From contig CAUZOB010000001.1 of the NCBI GenBank assembly GCA_963581185.1, positions 15,737 through 79,736 of the forward strand: 64,000 nucleotides of DNA. Reading direction: 5' to 3'. Every line of letters begins with the position of its first letter. The stretch's first letter is position 1. This document shows, in pieces, positions 16,815 through 25,932 of this stretch. The DNA comes from SAT2750 sp963581185 (GTDB lineage: Bacteria > Planctomycetota > Planctomycetia > Pirellulales > Pirellulaceae). Under the pieces are notes generated by a model that did not search any database, was not told the origin of the DNA, and saw only the letters and a list, made by a program, of their open reading frames with translations. Both the position numbers and the translations under genes were made by a program.

Positions 16815-17940
16815 CTTCTTCGGTCATCTGGTAGATGCGCAGGCTTCCGTCAAAGCATGCTGCGGCCAGGCGACGATTGTCGGCGGCCAGGTCGATACCG
16901 CGAATGCAGTCCAGAACCTTGGGCTCATCGACGTTCAAGGAATGGAAGGGCTTGAGGGCCAGCGGATCCTTGTCTGCCTGCCTCAGTTTCAAGTCACCCT
17001 CCTTTTCTTCCTTCTTGCTGACCTTGACCGGACTACTCGCTTCGTCCAGCTTCCAAAAACAGATCAGCCCGCTGCCACTCTGCTTGGCAATTCCGCCGAT
17101 AATGTAGCCATCGGGATGAAAACGGATTCCCCAGGCAACGCCGGTCGAATTGTCTTCCGGTCGCAAGTGACGCAGCACGGTACGCTTCTCCCAGTCAATC
17201 AGGCCAATGATCGGATCCTGTTGGCCGGCGAAGGAGTTGACGACGTTGGTGATACCAGCTGTTGCGACCAGCCTGCCGTCAGGGGAGAGTCGCATGTCAC
17301 GTGCGCCACCCATATCGGCGGCAAACTTGTTGTCGTATCCGGTCATCACGGTGGCAATACTGGCAACCCGCTGAGCCGAGTCCAGGTCCCAGATAAAGAC
17401 ATTGCCCATCAAGTCCTGGGAGACCAGGTGCTTGCCGTCGGGATGAAAGTTGACCGCGTAGGGGTTCCGTTCATGCCCGGCCAATTCGGCAATCATCTCA
17501 CCCACGTCCGCTCGCCAGACGCGGATCATGTTGTCATTGCCACAGGTCGCCAGCAGCGAGCCATCGGGGCTGACTCGAACCCAGCGAGCCGAGCCGACAT
17601 GCGCGCGGACCATTCGCCGGGAGCGGGGCAGTGGATCGTCGGTTAGCCACCAGTGCAGCTCGCCATCCCAGCCGGCCGTGTAAAGCCAGTTGCCGTCGGG
17701 GGAAAAGTCCATCGAGCGGACCCAGCTGTTGTGGCCCGAGAGCATCATCTTGCGACCGCTGGAGAGATCCCAGCGGTAGACGTTCAGATCCTCGGCTCCG
17801 GCAAAAACAAAACGCGAGAGTGGATCAAAGCGGCAGCAGGTGAGTGGCAGCTGGTGCTGGTAAGACGCCACCTTGTGAGTCTTGGTCACATCCAGCGGCA
17901 GGCTTGCCAGGTCGGTTGGTACTGCAGTTGGTTCGTTCAT
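16804..17940 (-). CDS. WD40-repeat protein
   Basis: This 378-aa protein is built of WD40-type repeats with recurring D-x-S/G-G-R and WD-like ends: FAGAEDLNVYRWDLSSG, SMDFSPDGNWLYTAGWDG, VSPDGSLLATCGNDNMIRVW, NFHPDGKHLVSQDLMGNVFI and MRLSPDGRLVATAGI. It lacks a signal peptide. Its ATG overlaps the DUF1501 stop (ATGA, 17937-17940), so the two are translationally coupled. Planctomycetes often place such a WD40 protein with a PSCyt2/PSD1 and a DUF1501 gene, which suggests the three work together. The role is not known. The C-terminus (EEVSG) lies in the first repeat of the 7-bp array. Confidence 0.85.
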   Translation of the reverse strand: MNEPTAVPTDLASLPLDVTKTHKVASYQHQLPLTCCRFDPLSRFVFAGAEDLNVYRWDLSSGRKMMLSGHNSWVRSMDFSPDGNWLYTAGWDGELHWWLTDDPLPRSRRMVRAHVGSARWVRVSPDGSLLATCGNDNMIRVWRADVGEMIAELAGHERNPYAVNFHPDGKHLVSQDLMGNVFIWDLDSAQRVASIATVMTGYDNKFAADMGGARDMRLSPDGRLVATAGITNVVNSFAGQQDPIIGLIDWEKRTVLRHLRPEDNSTGVAWGIRFHPDGYIIGGIAKQSGSGLICFWKLDEASSPVKVSKKEEKEGDLKLRQADKDPLALKPFHSLNVDEPKVLDCIRGIDLAADNRRLAAACFDGSLRIYQMTEEVSG

Positions 17941-19208
17941 GCCAGCAGCTCTTTGATCGGTTCGACCGCTGGATCACCGATCGGAATCTCACGACCGTCG
18001 ATATCATGATTGGCAGTGGAGTCGATACCGAGTGCCTGCAGGTATGTATGGAAGAGGTGACCGCCGTGGACCTCGTGGTCCACCACTTCGGTCCCCTTGT
18101 CGTTGGTGGCACCAATCACCGCTCCGGTCTGAACGCCGCAGCCACCAAGTGCCATCGACCAGGCACTTCCCCAGTGATCGCGGCCATAACGATGGTTGAT
18201 CTTGGGGGTCCGGCCAAACTCGGAATAGACCATCACCAGCGTGCTCTCGAGCATGCCACTCTCCTCGAGATCACCCAGCAGGGTCGAGAAGGGTTGATCA
18301 AATTCACCCAGCTGTTCAACGTGAAAGTTGAAATTTTCGGCATGTGTATCGTAGCCATGGTGCGTGACCTTGACGCAGGTCGAACCCTCTTCCAGCAAGG
18401 TCCGGGCCATCAGGCAGTAGCGACCGAAATCGTGACGACCGTAACGGTCCAGCTGGTCTTCTGACTGCTTCTCAAACAAATCCTTGCGCGCCATCAACTG
18501 GGCTGCCTGGTTAAACGTCGCGTCGTAGGAATCGACCAGTGCCTTGGGGCGCCGTGAAGTGAATTGCTGATTCAGCTGGCTGCGGAAATCGCGACGCCTG
18601 GAAAACTGCTGTTCACTCAGCTCCTGCTGACGGTCGAGGTTGTCCGGTGGGACGATGCCCTCGAGCCGCATTTGGGCGTAGCTGGATCCGAGGAAGCCAG
18701 CGGTATTGTCGGTCAGGCCGCGCGTTGAAATGTGGACGAAGCCGGGCAGGGGACTGTCGGTCGGTGCCAGGTACTTGTTCACCACCGATCCGATATAAGG
18801 ATAGGCACTCTCGCCCCGCCGACCCTTCTCCATGAACATGTGACCCTGGTGATGGTCGTCGGTGTTCAAGTTGATGCTGCGGACGACAGATAGCAGGTGC
18901 ATTTTCTGGGCAGTGTAAGGAAGCAGCTCGCAGATCCGCAGGCCCGGAACCGATGTCGGAATCGACTGGAAGGGACCGCCATACAGGGTCCCCGGCTTGG
19001 GATCCCAGGACTCCAGCTGGCTGACGCCGCCCTGCATGTAAATCTGCAGGATTCGCTTTTGGTCGGACTTCAGCGTGTCGGCCACCAGCTGGCTGGAGAA
19101 ACCATCCAGTCCAGCCATTGCACCAGCTCCCAGGGCAGCTGTCCCAGCCAGAAAGTTTCGGCGCGAGTGGACATGATCCAGCGGATGACAACCAGTATTC
19201 CGCTTCAT
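17937..19208 (-). CDS. DUF1501 family protein with Tat-like signal
   Basis: This 423-aa DUF1501 protein (alkaline-phosphatase/sulfatase-like fold) has an N-terminal twin-arginine signal, HSRRNFLAGTAALGAGAMAG. Family blocks: ILQIYMQGGVSQLESWDPKP, the DDHHQGHMFMEKGRRGE region, LVMVYSEFGRTPKIN near 320, and the C-terminal RDHWGSAWSMALGG and ATNDKGTEVVDHEVHGGHLF. The catalytic function of this family has not been established, to my knowledge. It follows the PSCyt2/PSD1 gene by 45 bases and overlaps the WD40 gene start. Export of a folded protein is likely from the Tat-like signal. Confidence 0.88.
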   Translation of the reverse strand: MKRNTGCHPLDHVHSRRNFLAGTAALGAGAMAGLDGFSSQLVADTLKSDQKRILQIYMQGGVSQLESWDPKPGTLYGGPFQSIPTSVPGLRICELLPYTAQKMHLLSVVRSINLNTDDHHQGHMFMEKGRRGESAYPYIGSVVNKYLAPTDSPLPGFVHISTRGLTDNTAGFLGSSYAQMRLEGIVPPDNLDRQQELSEQQFSRRRDFRSQLNQQFTSRRPKALVDSYDATFNQAAQLMARKDLFEKQSEDQLDRYGRHDFGRYCLMARTLLEEGSTCVKVTHHGYDTHAENFNFHVEQLGEFDQPFSTLLGDLEESGMLESTLVMVYSEFGRTPKINHRYGRDHWGSAWSMALGGCGVQTGAVIGATNDKGTEVVDHEVHGGHLFHTYLQALGIDSTANHDIDGREIPIGDPAVEPIKELLA

Positions 19209-19253
19209 TTGTAGTCTCCTGCAAGGTGAAAATGGCCGAGTCTGCTTGTCGCC

Positions 19254-20918
19254 CTAGTGATTAAATCGGAACTCGGCTGAACACAGTATAGCCCGAGTTG
19301 CCTGGGCCAAGCCAGTTAAACGATCAGCAGCGAATGTATCCAGGAATTGAGCCATGGCCTGCCGCTCTTCGTCACGAGCTGGGCGCGACAGGACAACCAG
19401 GTACAGAGTGCTAATTGCGTCGTCGTTGGAAGCGGTCGCGTTCAATTGATCCAGCAAGTTGCCGTTGGCTGGCTCAAGCCAGCTGCTGAGCAGCTCGTTG
19501 TTCTCCAGGAACAAGGCCTGCTTGGCCGTGGGGCCGAAGGCCGAATTGGCAGAAGCGAAGACGTCAATGTAAGTAGTAACATGACTCTCCAGGGCCTTGT
19601 GGACGGCACGTTCCAGTTGCAGTGCCTGGTCCGCCTGCGCGGGGTCAAAGCCCTCGTTGTCCGCCGTCAGCTTGGCAAGCTCTGCCTGCCTGGTCTGCTC
19701 GATCAAGCCAACCGCCTGCATAGTCGACCAGGCCAGCTGTTCAGGGGTCAGTGGCTTGAGCGCGGAGCTGAGGTACAGCTGGGCTGCCGGGTCGCTCGCG
19801 TCCGCAGCCACTTCGCTACTCAACTGGTAGGTCTTGCTGAGTACCAGCTGGCGGACCAGGTAGCGGATATCGTAGTCGTGGTCGCGGAGGTCGTTTGCCA
19901 GCAGGTCCAGTAACTCTGGATGGGAGGGCGGATTGTCGGCGTGCATCATGTCGAGCGGCTCCACAAGGCCGCGTCCCATCACCAGCGCCCAGAGCCTGTT
20001 AGCAATGTTCAACCGAAAAGCGGCGTTGTCATCGGCGATCATGGCCGGTGCCAGTTGCTGCCGGCGACTGTAACGCGGCACTCCGCGAGCCTTGTTGTCC
20101 GGCTTGGTCACGTACGGATCCTCGGCCGGCTTGGGATCCTCGATGGCTGGCAAATTAAGCAACTTCGGGACCGTGCTGTTCTCCTCGTTGGTGAAGACCG
20201 AGGTGAACTTCACGTCTCCTTCCGCTTTCTCACCGATCGAGGCCAGCTTGGAGTCCGGATCGGTGAACAGGTAGCTGCGTTTAATGAAGGCACTCAGGCC
20301 ATAGTAATGCTGCTGAGGATAGTCGCCGATCGAGGGATGATCATGACATTGTGCACATTGCAGATCGCGGCCAAGGAAGAAACGGCCGATGTCCCGTACC
20401 GTTTCGTCGACGTTGAGATTCCGGTCCAGCAGGAAGCGGGCCTGCCCTCGCGTGGCCTGCTCAGCACCGTCCGCTGATAACAACTCGCTCGCCAGCTGCT
20501 TCCAGGATTTATTCTGCAGGAAGGAACTGAACAGATAGTCCTGCCAGGCAGTCGGCTCGACATGTTTCTTCGGCAGCCGCTGCATCAACATCACGTCGAA
20601 AGTATGTTGCAAGCGAAGTGCATGCTGGGGAGTCGACAGCAGCTGATCGACCAGTTGTTCTCGCCGGTTGTCGGCGGGATTATTGAGGAATTCCTGGACT
20701 GCAGGGTGAGTCGGAATTCGGCCGGTCAAGTCGAGGTAGAGTCGCCGAACAAACTCAGTGTCGCTGGCTGGCGCTGCTAGCGTGTCCGCCATCTCACCCT
20801 GGGTTGCACGCACCAGCTGGTCAATTCGCTGGTGCAGCGGCGGCAGGTCCTGGGCCGGCGCGGACTGTACCAGCAGCGCAGCGATAAGGAGACCGAGCAA
20901 TGGCATGGAATTTTTCAT
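19254..20918 (-). CDS. PSCyt2/PSD1 (DUF1549-DUF1553) secreted protein
   Basis: This 554-aa protein has a signal peptide (MPLLGLLIAALLVQSAPA). The DUF1549 domain (about 25-235) has FVRRLYLDLTGRIPTHPAVQ and the CxxCH-containing FLGRDLQCAQCHDHP. The DUF1553 domain (about 290-545) has NIANRLWALVMGRGLVEPLD, LRDHDYDIRYLVRQLVLSKT and FLENNELLSSWL. CxxCH can attach c-type heme, but in this family heme binding has not been shown, so this is only a possibility. It is the first gene of a four-gene minus-strand unit with DUF1501, WD40 and PepC. Confidence 0.88.
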   Translation of the reverse strand: MKNSMPLLGLLIAALLVQSAPAQDLPPLHQRIDQLVRATQGEMADTLAAPASDTEFVRRLYLDLTGRIPTHPAVQEFLNNPADNRREQLVDQLLSTPQHALRLQHTFDVMLMQRLPKKHVEPTAWQDYLFSSFLQNKSWKQLASELLSADGAEQATRGQARFLLDRNLNVDETVRDIGRFFLGRDLQCAQCHDHPSIGDYPQQHYYGLSAFIKRSYLFTDPDSKLASIGEKAEGDVKFTSVFTNEENSTVPKLLNLPAIEDPKPAEDPYVTKPDNKARGVPRYSRRQQLAPAMIADDNAAFRLNIANRLWALVMGRGLVEPLDMMHADNPPSHPELLDLLANDLRDHDYDIRYLVRQLVLSKTYQLSSEVAADASDPAAQLYLSSALKPLTPEQLAWSTMQAVGLIEQTRQAELAKLTADNEGFDPAQADQALQLERAVHKALESHVTTYIDVFASANSAFGPTAKQALFLENNELLSSWLEPANGNLLDQLNATASNDDAISTLYLVVLSRPARDEERQAMAQFLDTFAADRLTGLAQATRAILCSAEFRFNH

Positions 20919-20945
20919 CTGTATGCTGACTGACGACCCGAGGGG

Positions 20946-20981
20946 AGACCGTTATGGAACATGACTATTTTAGCACGGTCT
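20946..20981. promoter_or_regulatory. 7-bp inverted repeat in divergent promoter region
   Basis: AGACCGT (20946-20952) is repeated inverted as ACGGTCT (20975-20981) with a 22-base A/T-rich spacer. It lies 28 bases from the PSCyt2/PSD1 start and 90 bases from the divergent D-aminoacylase start. An operator is possible, but a chance match cannot be ruled out. Confidence 0.25.
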
Positions 20982-21070
20982 TGTTGGCTCAACCAATGCG
21001 TCTGGAATTCCACTATCATGAATAACTGCCCGCTCGCTCGCTTTCGTTCCTCCCGTTTACAAGGTGATTC

Positions 21071-22690
21071 ATGGCCATCCGCCATTCTTCCGTCGTTGCC
21101 CTGGTCGCTGTGCTGATTGTCCTGGCCGGAAACTGGACGCCCAATCCGGCTTATTCCCAGGCCATCACTGCCGACGTGCTGCTCACGGGTGGCACCATTC
21201 ATGACGGCAGCGGCAAGCCACCGCAGGTTGGAGATGTTGCCGTCCTCGATGGCAAGATTGTGGCGGTGGGAGAGTTTGAGCTGGAGAGTGCCGAGCTGGT
21301 GATTCCCTGCCAGGGGCTGATTATTACACCGGGCTTTATCGACCTGCACAATCACAGCGATTCGGTGATAATTCGCAGCGGCACGCGGGCCAATATGAAC
21401 TTTGTCCTGCAGGGCTGCACCACGATTGTGACGGGGAATTGTGGCGCAGGACCGATTGATGTGCAGGCTTACTATGAAGAGATAGACAAGGCGGGAGCGG
21501 GTACGAATGTGGTGCACCTGTTGCCGCAGGGGAACCTGCGTCGAGAGGTGATCGGCAATGTCCGTCGGCCGGCCACGATGGATGAACTGGAAGAAATGCA
21601 GAAACTGGCTGCCAAGGCCATGCAGGACGGCGCCTGGGGTATGTCGACGGGACTCATTTATGTCCCCAGCTCCTACGCGGATACCGACGAGTTGATTGCC
21701 ATTGCAGGCGTGATTGCAGAACATGGCGGGATCTATGCCAGCCATATCCGCGGCGAAGGTTCCGGCTTGCTGGACTCGGTAAACGAGGCGATGGCGATTG
21801 GCAAAGGAGCGAAGCTGCCGGTTCACGTCTCCCACTTTAAATCCTCAGGCCGCGACAACTGGGGACTCGTACGAGTGGCAGTCGACCTGATCGGCAAGGC
21901 GCGGGCCGAGGGTCAGCAGGTGACGGCCGACCAGTATCCTTACCGGGCCTCCAGTACCTCGCTGGATGCGACCCTGCTGCCCTCTCGCATGCGCAGTGGC
22001 GGGCGAGAGGCAATGATCAAGCGGCTCGATGACGCCGAGCAGGGTGAGGCGATGGTGGCGGCTATCAAGCGCAGCCTGGATAAACGCGATGGGGGTGAGT
22101 CGATTCGCATCGCGCGCTATGCACCCGGGAAAGAATGGGTCGGCAAGAACCTGGTGCAGATTGCAGAATTGGAAAGCAAGACGTCGCTGCAGATTGCCCT
22201 CGAGATTATTCGTGGCGGTGGTGCGGCGATCGTCAACTTCAGCATGGATGAGGAAGATGTCCGCTATGTGATGCGCGTCCCCTGGGTGGCCACAGCGTCG
22301 GACGGGCGGGCCTACCAGCCAGGTGCGGATCGACCCCATCCTCGCAATTATGGAACCTTTCCCCGCAAAATCGGCTACTACGGATACAAGCAGGGGAACC
22401 TCTCGCCGGAACAGGCGATTCGCAGCGCCACCGGCCTGCCGGCAGATATCCTGCAGATGACAGACCGCGGATATATCAAGGTTGGGCAGTTTGCCGACCT
22501 GGCAGTCTTCGATGCAGAGGAATTAATCGATGCGGCAACCTTTGATGATCCCCATCAGTATTCCCAGGGCATGCGCTATGTACTGGTCAACGGCGTGCTG
22601 ACCGTCTATCGCGGCACCGCAACCGGGGCCCTGGCCGGCAAGGCCCTGCGCTTCGCTGCCAGCAAAAAGCCAGCCGATGACCAGCGCTAG
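21071..22690 (+). CDS. N-acyl-D-amino-acid deacylase (D-aminoacylase), secreted
   Basis: This 539-aa protein has a signal peptide (SVVALVAVLIVLAGNWTPNP) and an AAGGTG ribosome binding site before ATG 21071. The metal motif is DLHNHSD (93-97), and GNCGAG (122-127) supplies the Cys124 expected to bridge or bind metal as in characterised D-aminoacylases. Later motifs are YASHIRGEG, LPVHVSHFKSSG, the ATASDGRAYQPG stretch with PHPRNYGTFPR, and FADLAVFDAEELIDAATF. Predicted activity is removal of acyl groups from N-acyl-D-amino acids outside the cytoplasm. It differs from the paralog at 8627-10282, which lacks the GNCG cysteine. Confidence 0.92.
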   Translation: MAIRHSSVVALVAVLIVLAGNWTPNPAYSQAITADVLLTGGTIHDGSGKPPQVGDVAVLDGKIVAVGEFELESAELVIPCQGLIITPGFIDLHNHSDSVIIRSGTRANMNFVLQGCTTIVTGNCGAGPIDVQAYYEEIDKAGAGTNVVHLLPQGNLRREVIGNVRRPATMDELEEMQKLAAKAMQDGAWGMSTGLIYVPSSYADTDELIAIAGVIAEHGGIYASHIRGEGSGLLDSVNEAMAIGKGAKLPVHVSHFKSSGRDNWGLVRVAVDLIGKARAEGQQVTADQYPYRASSTSLDATLLPSRMRSGGREAMIKRLDDAEQGEAMVAAIKRSLDKRDGGESIRIARYAPGKEWVGKNLVQIAELESKTSLQIALEIIRGGGAAIVNFSMDEEDVRYVMRVPWVATASDGRAYQPGADRPHPRNYGTFPRKIGYYGYKQGNLSPEQAIRSATGLPADILQMTDRGYIKVGQFADLAVFDAEELIDAATFDDPHQYSQGMRYVLVNGVLTVYRGTATGALAGKALRFAASKKPADDQR

Positions 22691-22740
22691 CCGGTATCGG
22701 TGGGGCTTGATAGTGCTCATTCCGGTTCAGCCATCAACCA

Positions 22741-24234
22741 CTAGCGTATCGACTTGGGTACCGCCTGGCCCTTGGGAATCAGGCTGGAGTACTCCTTCTC
22801 CTGCATGCGATCGTCAAAGTCCGCCTGCGCTGCGACGATCGTCTGGGGATCTTCCAGCAGGTCAATGATTGTGACCGCCAGTACCTTGGAGGCATAGACA
22901 ATCCCCTTTTCCCCGATCGTCGATCCGATTGCCGCCACGTTTTGCCAGCTATGGCCAGGACTCTTGGCGACCATGCAGGAGGTGCGGATTCCGCTTGTTG
23001 GCACGTGCCAGCTGATGTCACCCACATCGGTCGAACCCTTGCCCGCTGCTGGTGCCAGCGGCGTCTCATGGATTGACTCGTCGATTGCCAGCGGAAACTC
23101 GGTACCGAACTGCTCGACCAGTGGAGCCTGCAGGCGCCGGGCAAACAGCTTCTCCTCGTCATTAAAAGTTGGTGCTCCGACCTGCCGCAGGTTCTTCTCC
23201 AGCAACTGGGCCAGCGGCATGTTCGGGATCAACTCGTGGCAATCGGTGTCGATTGTGACGGTCATTGTGGTTTGCGTCATCAGGGCAGCGCCGCGGGCGA
23301 TATCCTGCAGCCAGCGAAAGTTGAATTCCACATCCTTGTGGTCATCGGCGCGGCAAAAATACCAGACCGTGGCGGTCGGGGGGACCACGTTCGGCGCGCC
23401 GCCGCCGTCGATGATGACATAGTGCAGGCGGGCATCTTCCTTGATGTGTTCGCGCATGAAGTTGGCACCAATGTTCATCAGCTCCACTCCATCCAGCCCG
23501 CTGCGTCCAGTCTCGGGATTTCCGGACGCGTGTGCCGGCACGCCGGCAAAAGTGAACTTGGCCGATACAAGTGCCTTGCTGCTACCGGCAATCGCCTCGT
23601 TCCTGGAACTCGGATGCCAGTGCAGGCAGACGTCGAGATCGTTAAATTGACCATCGAGCGTCATGTAGACCTTGCCGATCACGGTCTCTTCGGCCGGAGT
23701 ACCATACAGGCGCAGTGTGCCGGGGATGCCATGTTTTTCCATTGCTGCCTTGGCAGCCAATGCCGCTCCAAGTGCTCCCGTGCCAAGCCCGCTGTGTCCG
23801 CAGGCGTGCCCCGCGGCTCCTGGCTCGAGGGGGATCCGCTGCGGTGCTATCCGCTGGGACATGCCGGGCAGGGCATCGTATTCGGCCAGGATGCCAATCA
23901 CCGGTTTCCCTGAACCAAAACTGGCAACAAAAGCGGTCGGCATATCAGAGATCCCGACTTTGACCTCAAAGCCATTCTCCTTGAGCTTGCTTACCAGCAG
24001 CTCGCTGGAGCGGGTTTCCATCAATCCGACCTCGGCAAATTGCCAGATCGATTTATTCACCAGCTTGAGTTCGTCGCTGCGCTGCTCAACGTCGGCGATG
24101 GCCGTCTGCTGGCTGGGACGTAACTGGGCCTGGCAGGTTTCGCTGACCAGACTGCTGGCCAGCCAGGCCGCCAGGGCGATGGCGGGGACGTGGCGAAAGC
24201 AGGATTGACGGATGGTGGTGGCGCGCTGGTACAC
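22741..24234 (-). CDS. M20 family metallo-amidohydrolase, AbgB-like, exported
   Basis: This 497-aa protein starts at GTG 24234, 7 bases after AGGAG; the longer frame to 24321 has no such site. The N-terminus is signal-like (HVPAIALAAWLASSLVS). M20 peptidase motifs: GILAEYDALPGM, GHACGHSGLGTGALGA (metal ligands), LYGTPAEETVIGK (Glu base), LHWHPSS, and the C-terminal STDVGDISWHVPTSGI. The closest known type is the aminobenzoyl-glutamate/amidohydrolase subgroup, which cleaves amide bonds of acylated amino acids. It is transcribed convergently to the D-aminoacylase gene, so the two may act on related N-acyl compounds. Confidence 0.88.
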   Translation of the reverse strand: MYQRATTIRQSCFRHVPAIALAAWLASSLVSETCQAQLRPSQQTAIADVEQRSDELKLVNKSIWQFAEVGLMETRSSELLVSKLKENGFEVKVGISDMPTAFVASFGSGKPVIGILAEYDALPGMSQRIAPQRIPLEPGAAGHACGHSGLGTGALGAALAAKAAMEKHGIPGTLRLYGTPAEETVIGKVYMTLDGQFNDLDVCLHWHPSSRNEAIAGSSKALVSAKFTFAGVPAHASGNPETGRSGLDGVELMNIGANFMREHIKEDARLHYVIIDGGGAPNVVPPTATVWYFCRADDHKDVEFNFRWLQDIARGAALMTQTTMTVTIDTDCHELIPNMPLAQLLEKNLRQVGAPTFNDEEKLFARRLQAPLVEQFGTEFPLAIDESIHETPLAPAAGKGSTDVGDISWHVPTSGIRTSCMVAKSPGHSWQNVAAIGSTIGEKGIVYASKVLAVTIIDLLEDPQTIVAAQADFDDRMQEKEYSSLIPKGQAVPKSIR

Positions 24235-24447
24235 GGTGGCACTCCTGGGCAGAGACGGGATTAGTAATCCGGGACATGGATGAACGGTTGATAAGCTATG
24301 CGACGGACAGTGGGCCTGCAAATCCCAGCCTGACTCTCCAGCCAGAGCGAGTGGCCGGTTGCCGCATTATTTGATGTTCCTGCTTGCATCCGGAGCGGTC
24401 AGGTCTTCTACTCCCAGCATCCCAATACCTGAAAGGCCAGCGACATC

Positions 24448-25896
24448 ATGAAACTTCGCATACGGGTTCTCTCATCGGCTTTGCTTGGACTACTCTCTGT
24501 CGCCATACCACTTGCCGGTCAACAGCCTCGTTTTACACGGGCCAATGAAGAGCTGGGAATCGAGGGTCTCGGCGGTGGGGCAGCTGCCTGGGTCGACTTT
24601 GATAATGACGGATGGGTCGACCTCTACAGCGGCCGGCTCTGGAAGAATAACGAGGGGAAAAAGTTCACGCTGGTGGAAGCTCCGGCCGTGAGCAGCGATG
24701 GCACATGGGCCGACATCGACAACGACGGTGATGCCGACTTCTTCAGCTGGAGTGGTGCTGGAAAACTGGTGCTCAATCTGGGCGACAAGGGTTTTCAGGA
24801 TATCAGCGACAATCTGCCTGACCTGCCAACCAAGGTCAGTCTGGGTGCTGTCTGGGGCGATTTTAATGGTGACGGTTTCGTCGACCTCTACGTCGGTGGA
24901 TACGAGAGTCCCAGCTACCTGACCGACGTGATGTACTTCAACAATGGCGACACGACGTTCAAAGAAGTCTGGCGGACCGTGGGGACCACCAAGCCGGCGC
25001 GTGGGATTACCACCGCCGACTATGACGAGGATGGCGACCTGGACATTTACGTCTCCAATTATCGACTGGTTGGCAACATCCTCTGGCAGAACAACGGCAA
25101 GGGGGAATTTACGGACGTTGCAGTGGCGACCGGGACGGATGGTGATGGGGGCCTGGGTGCCTGGGGTCACACGATCGGGTCCTGCTGGGGTGACCTCGAT
25201 AGCGATGGTCATATCGACCTGTTCGTCGGCAACTTCAGCCATCCACCGGCCTACCAGGATCGACCCAAGTTTCTGCGCAACCTGGGGCCGGCGATGGGAT
25301 TCAAATTTGCTGATCTGAGTGCCAATGCGGGACTTGCCTGGCAGGAGTCTTTCGCCTCACCCGCCCTGGGCGATTATGACAATGACGGCCTGCTGGATCT
25401 TTACTTCACAACGGTCTATGCCGTTGGCAGTGGTGGCATCCGCAATTACCCGGTGCTCTACCGGAACAGCGGCGAGTGGAAGTTTGCCAACGTCACCGCG
25501 GCAGAAGGTATTCCCAACCTGGCTCCAACTTACCAGGCAGCCTGGGCTGACTATGACAACGACGGCGACCTGGACCTGGTCAGCGCCGGACGCCTGATGC
25601 GTAACGACGGCGCGGTGGGCAACTGGCTCAAGGTTCGCCTGCTGGGTGGCGACGGCATCGATCAATGGGCGATCGGTTCCCAGGTCCGCGTCCAGCTGGG
25701 CACGCGGGTGATCACCCGCCAGGTTGCTACAGCAACCGGGCAAGGGAACCAAAATCAGCGAACCTTGCATTTTGGACTGGGGGAGCATACTGGCCCTGTC
25801 TCTATCCAGGTGCGATGGAGCGACAATCGCGAGCTCAAGCTCGAAGAGATGCCGGGCAAGCTGATCGTGGTCAAGCGTTCAGATCAGACAAAGTGA
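24448..25896 (+). CDS. FG-GAP/VCBS repeat protein with ASPIC/UnbV domain (CRTAC1-like)
   Basis: This 482-aa secreted protein has a signal peptide (LSSALLGLLSVAIPLAG). Seven FG-GAP calcium-binding repeats can be read: DFDNDGWVDLY, DIDNDGDADFF, DFNGDGFVDLY, DYDEDGDLDIY, DLDSDGHIDLF, DYDNDGLLDLY and DYDNDGDLDLV. These form an integrin-like propeller. Residues about 390-480 match the ASPIC/UnbV C-terminal domain (NWLKVRLLGG, IGSQVRVQLG, LHFGLGEHTGPVSIQVRW). Such proteins are extracellular and probably adhesive or ligand-binding; the function is not established. It is followed 36 bases later by a beta-helix protein gene on the same strand. Confidence 0.9.
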   Translation: MKLRIRVLSSALLGLLSVAIPLAGQQPRFTRANEELGIEGLGGGAAAWVDFDNDGWVDLYSGRLWKNNEGKKFTLVEAPAVSSDGTWADIDNDGDADFFSWSGAGKLVLNLGDKGFQDISDNLPDLPTKVSLGAVWGDFNGDGFVDLYVGGYESPSYLTDVMYFNNGDTTFKEVWRTVGTTKPARGITTADYDEDGDLDIYVSNYRLVGNILWQNNGKGEFTDVAVATGTDGDGGLGAWGHTIGSCWGDLDSDGHIDLFVGNFSHPPAYQDRPKFLRNLGPAMGFKFADLSANAGLAWQESFASPALGDYDNDGLLDLYFTTVYAVGSGGIRNYPVLYRNSGEWKFANVTAAEGIPNLAPTYQAAWADYDNDGDLDLVSAGRLMRNDGAVGNWLKVRLLGGDGIDQWAIGSQVRVQLGTRVITRQVATATGQGNQNQRTLHFGLGEHTGPVSIQVRWSDNRELKLEEMPGKLIVVKRSDQTK

Positions 25897-25932
25897 TTTC
25901 GGTAGCAGGACTCCAGGGGAGCACCGTGTTTG

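Noticed and set aside
20915..21835. 306-aa open frame on the minus strand
   Set aside because: Antisense to the D-aminoacylase gene, which has complete catalytic motifs.
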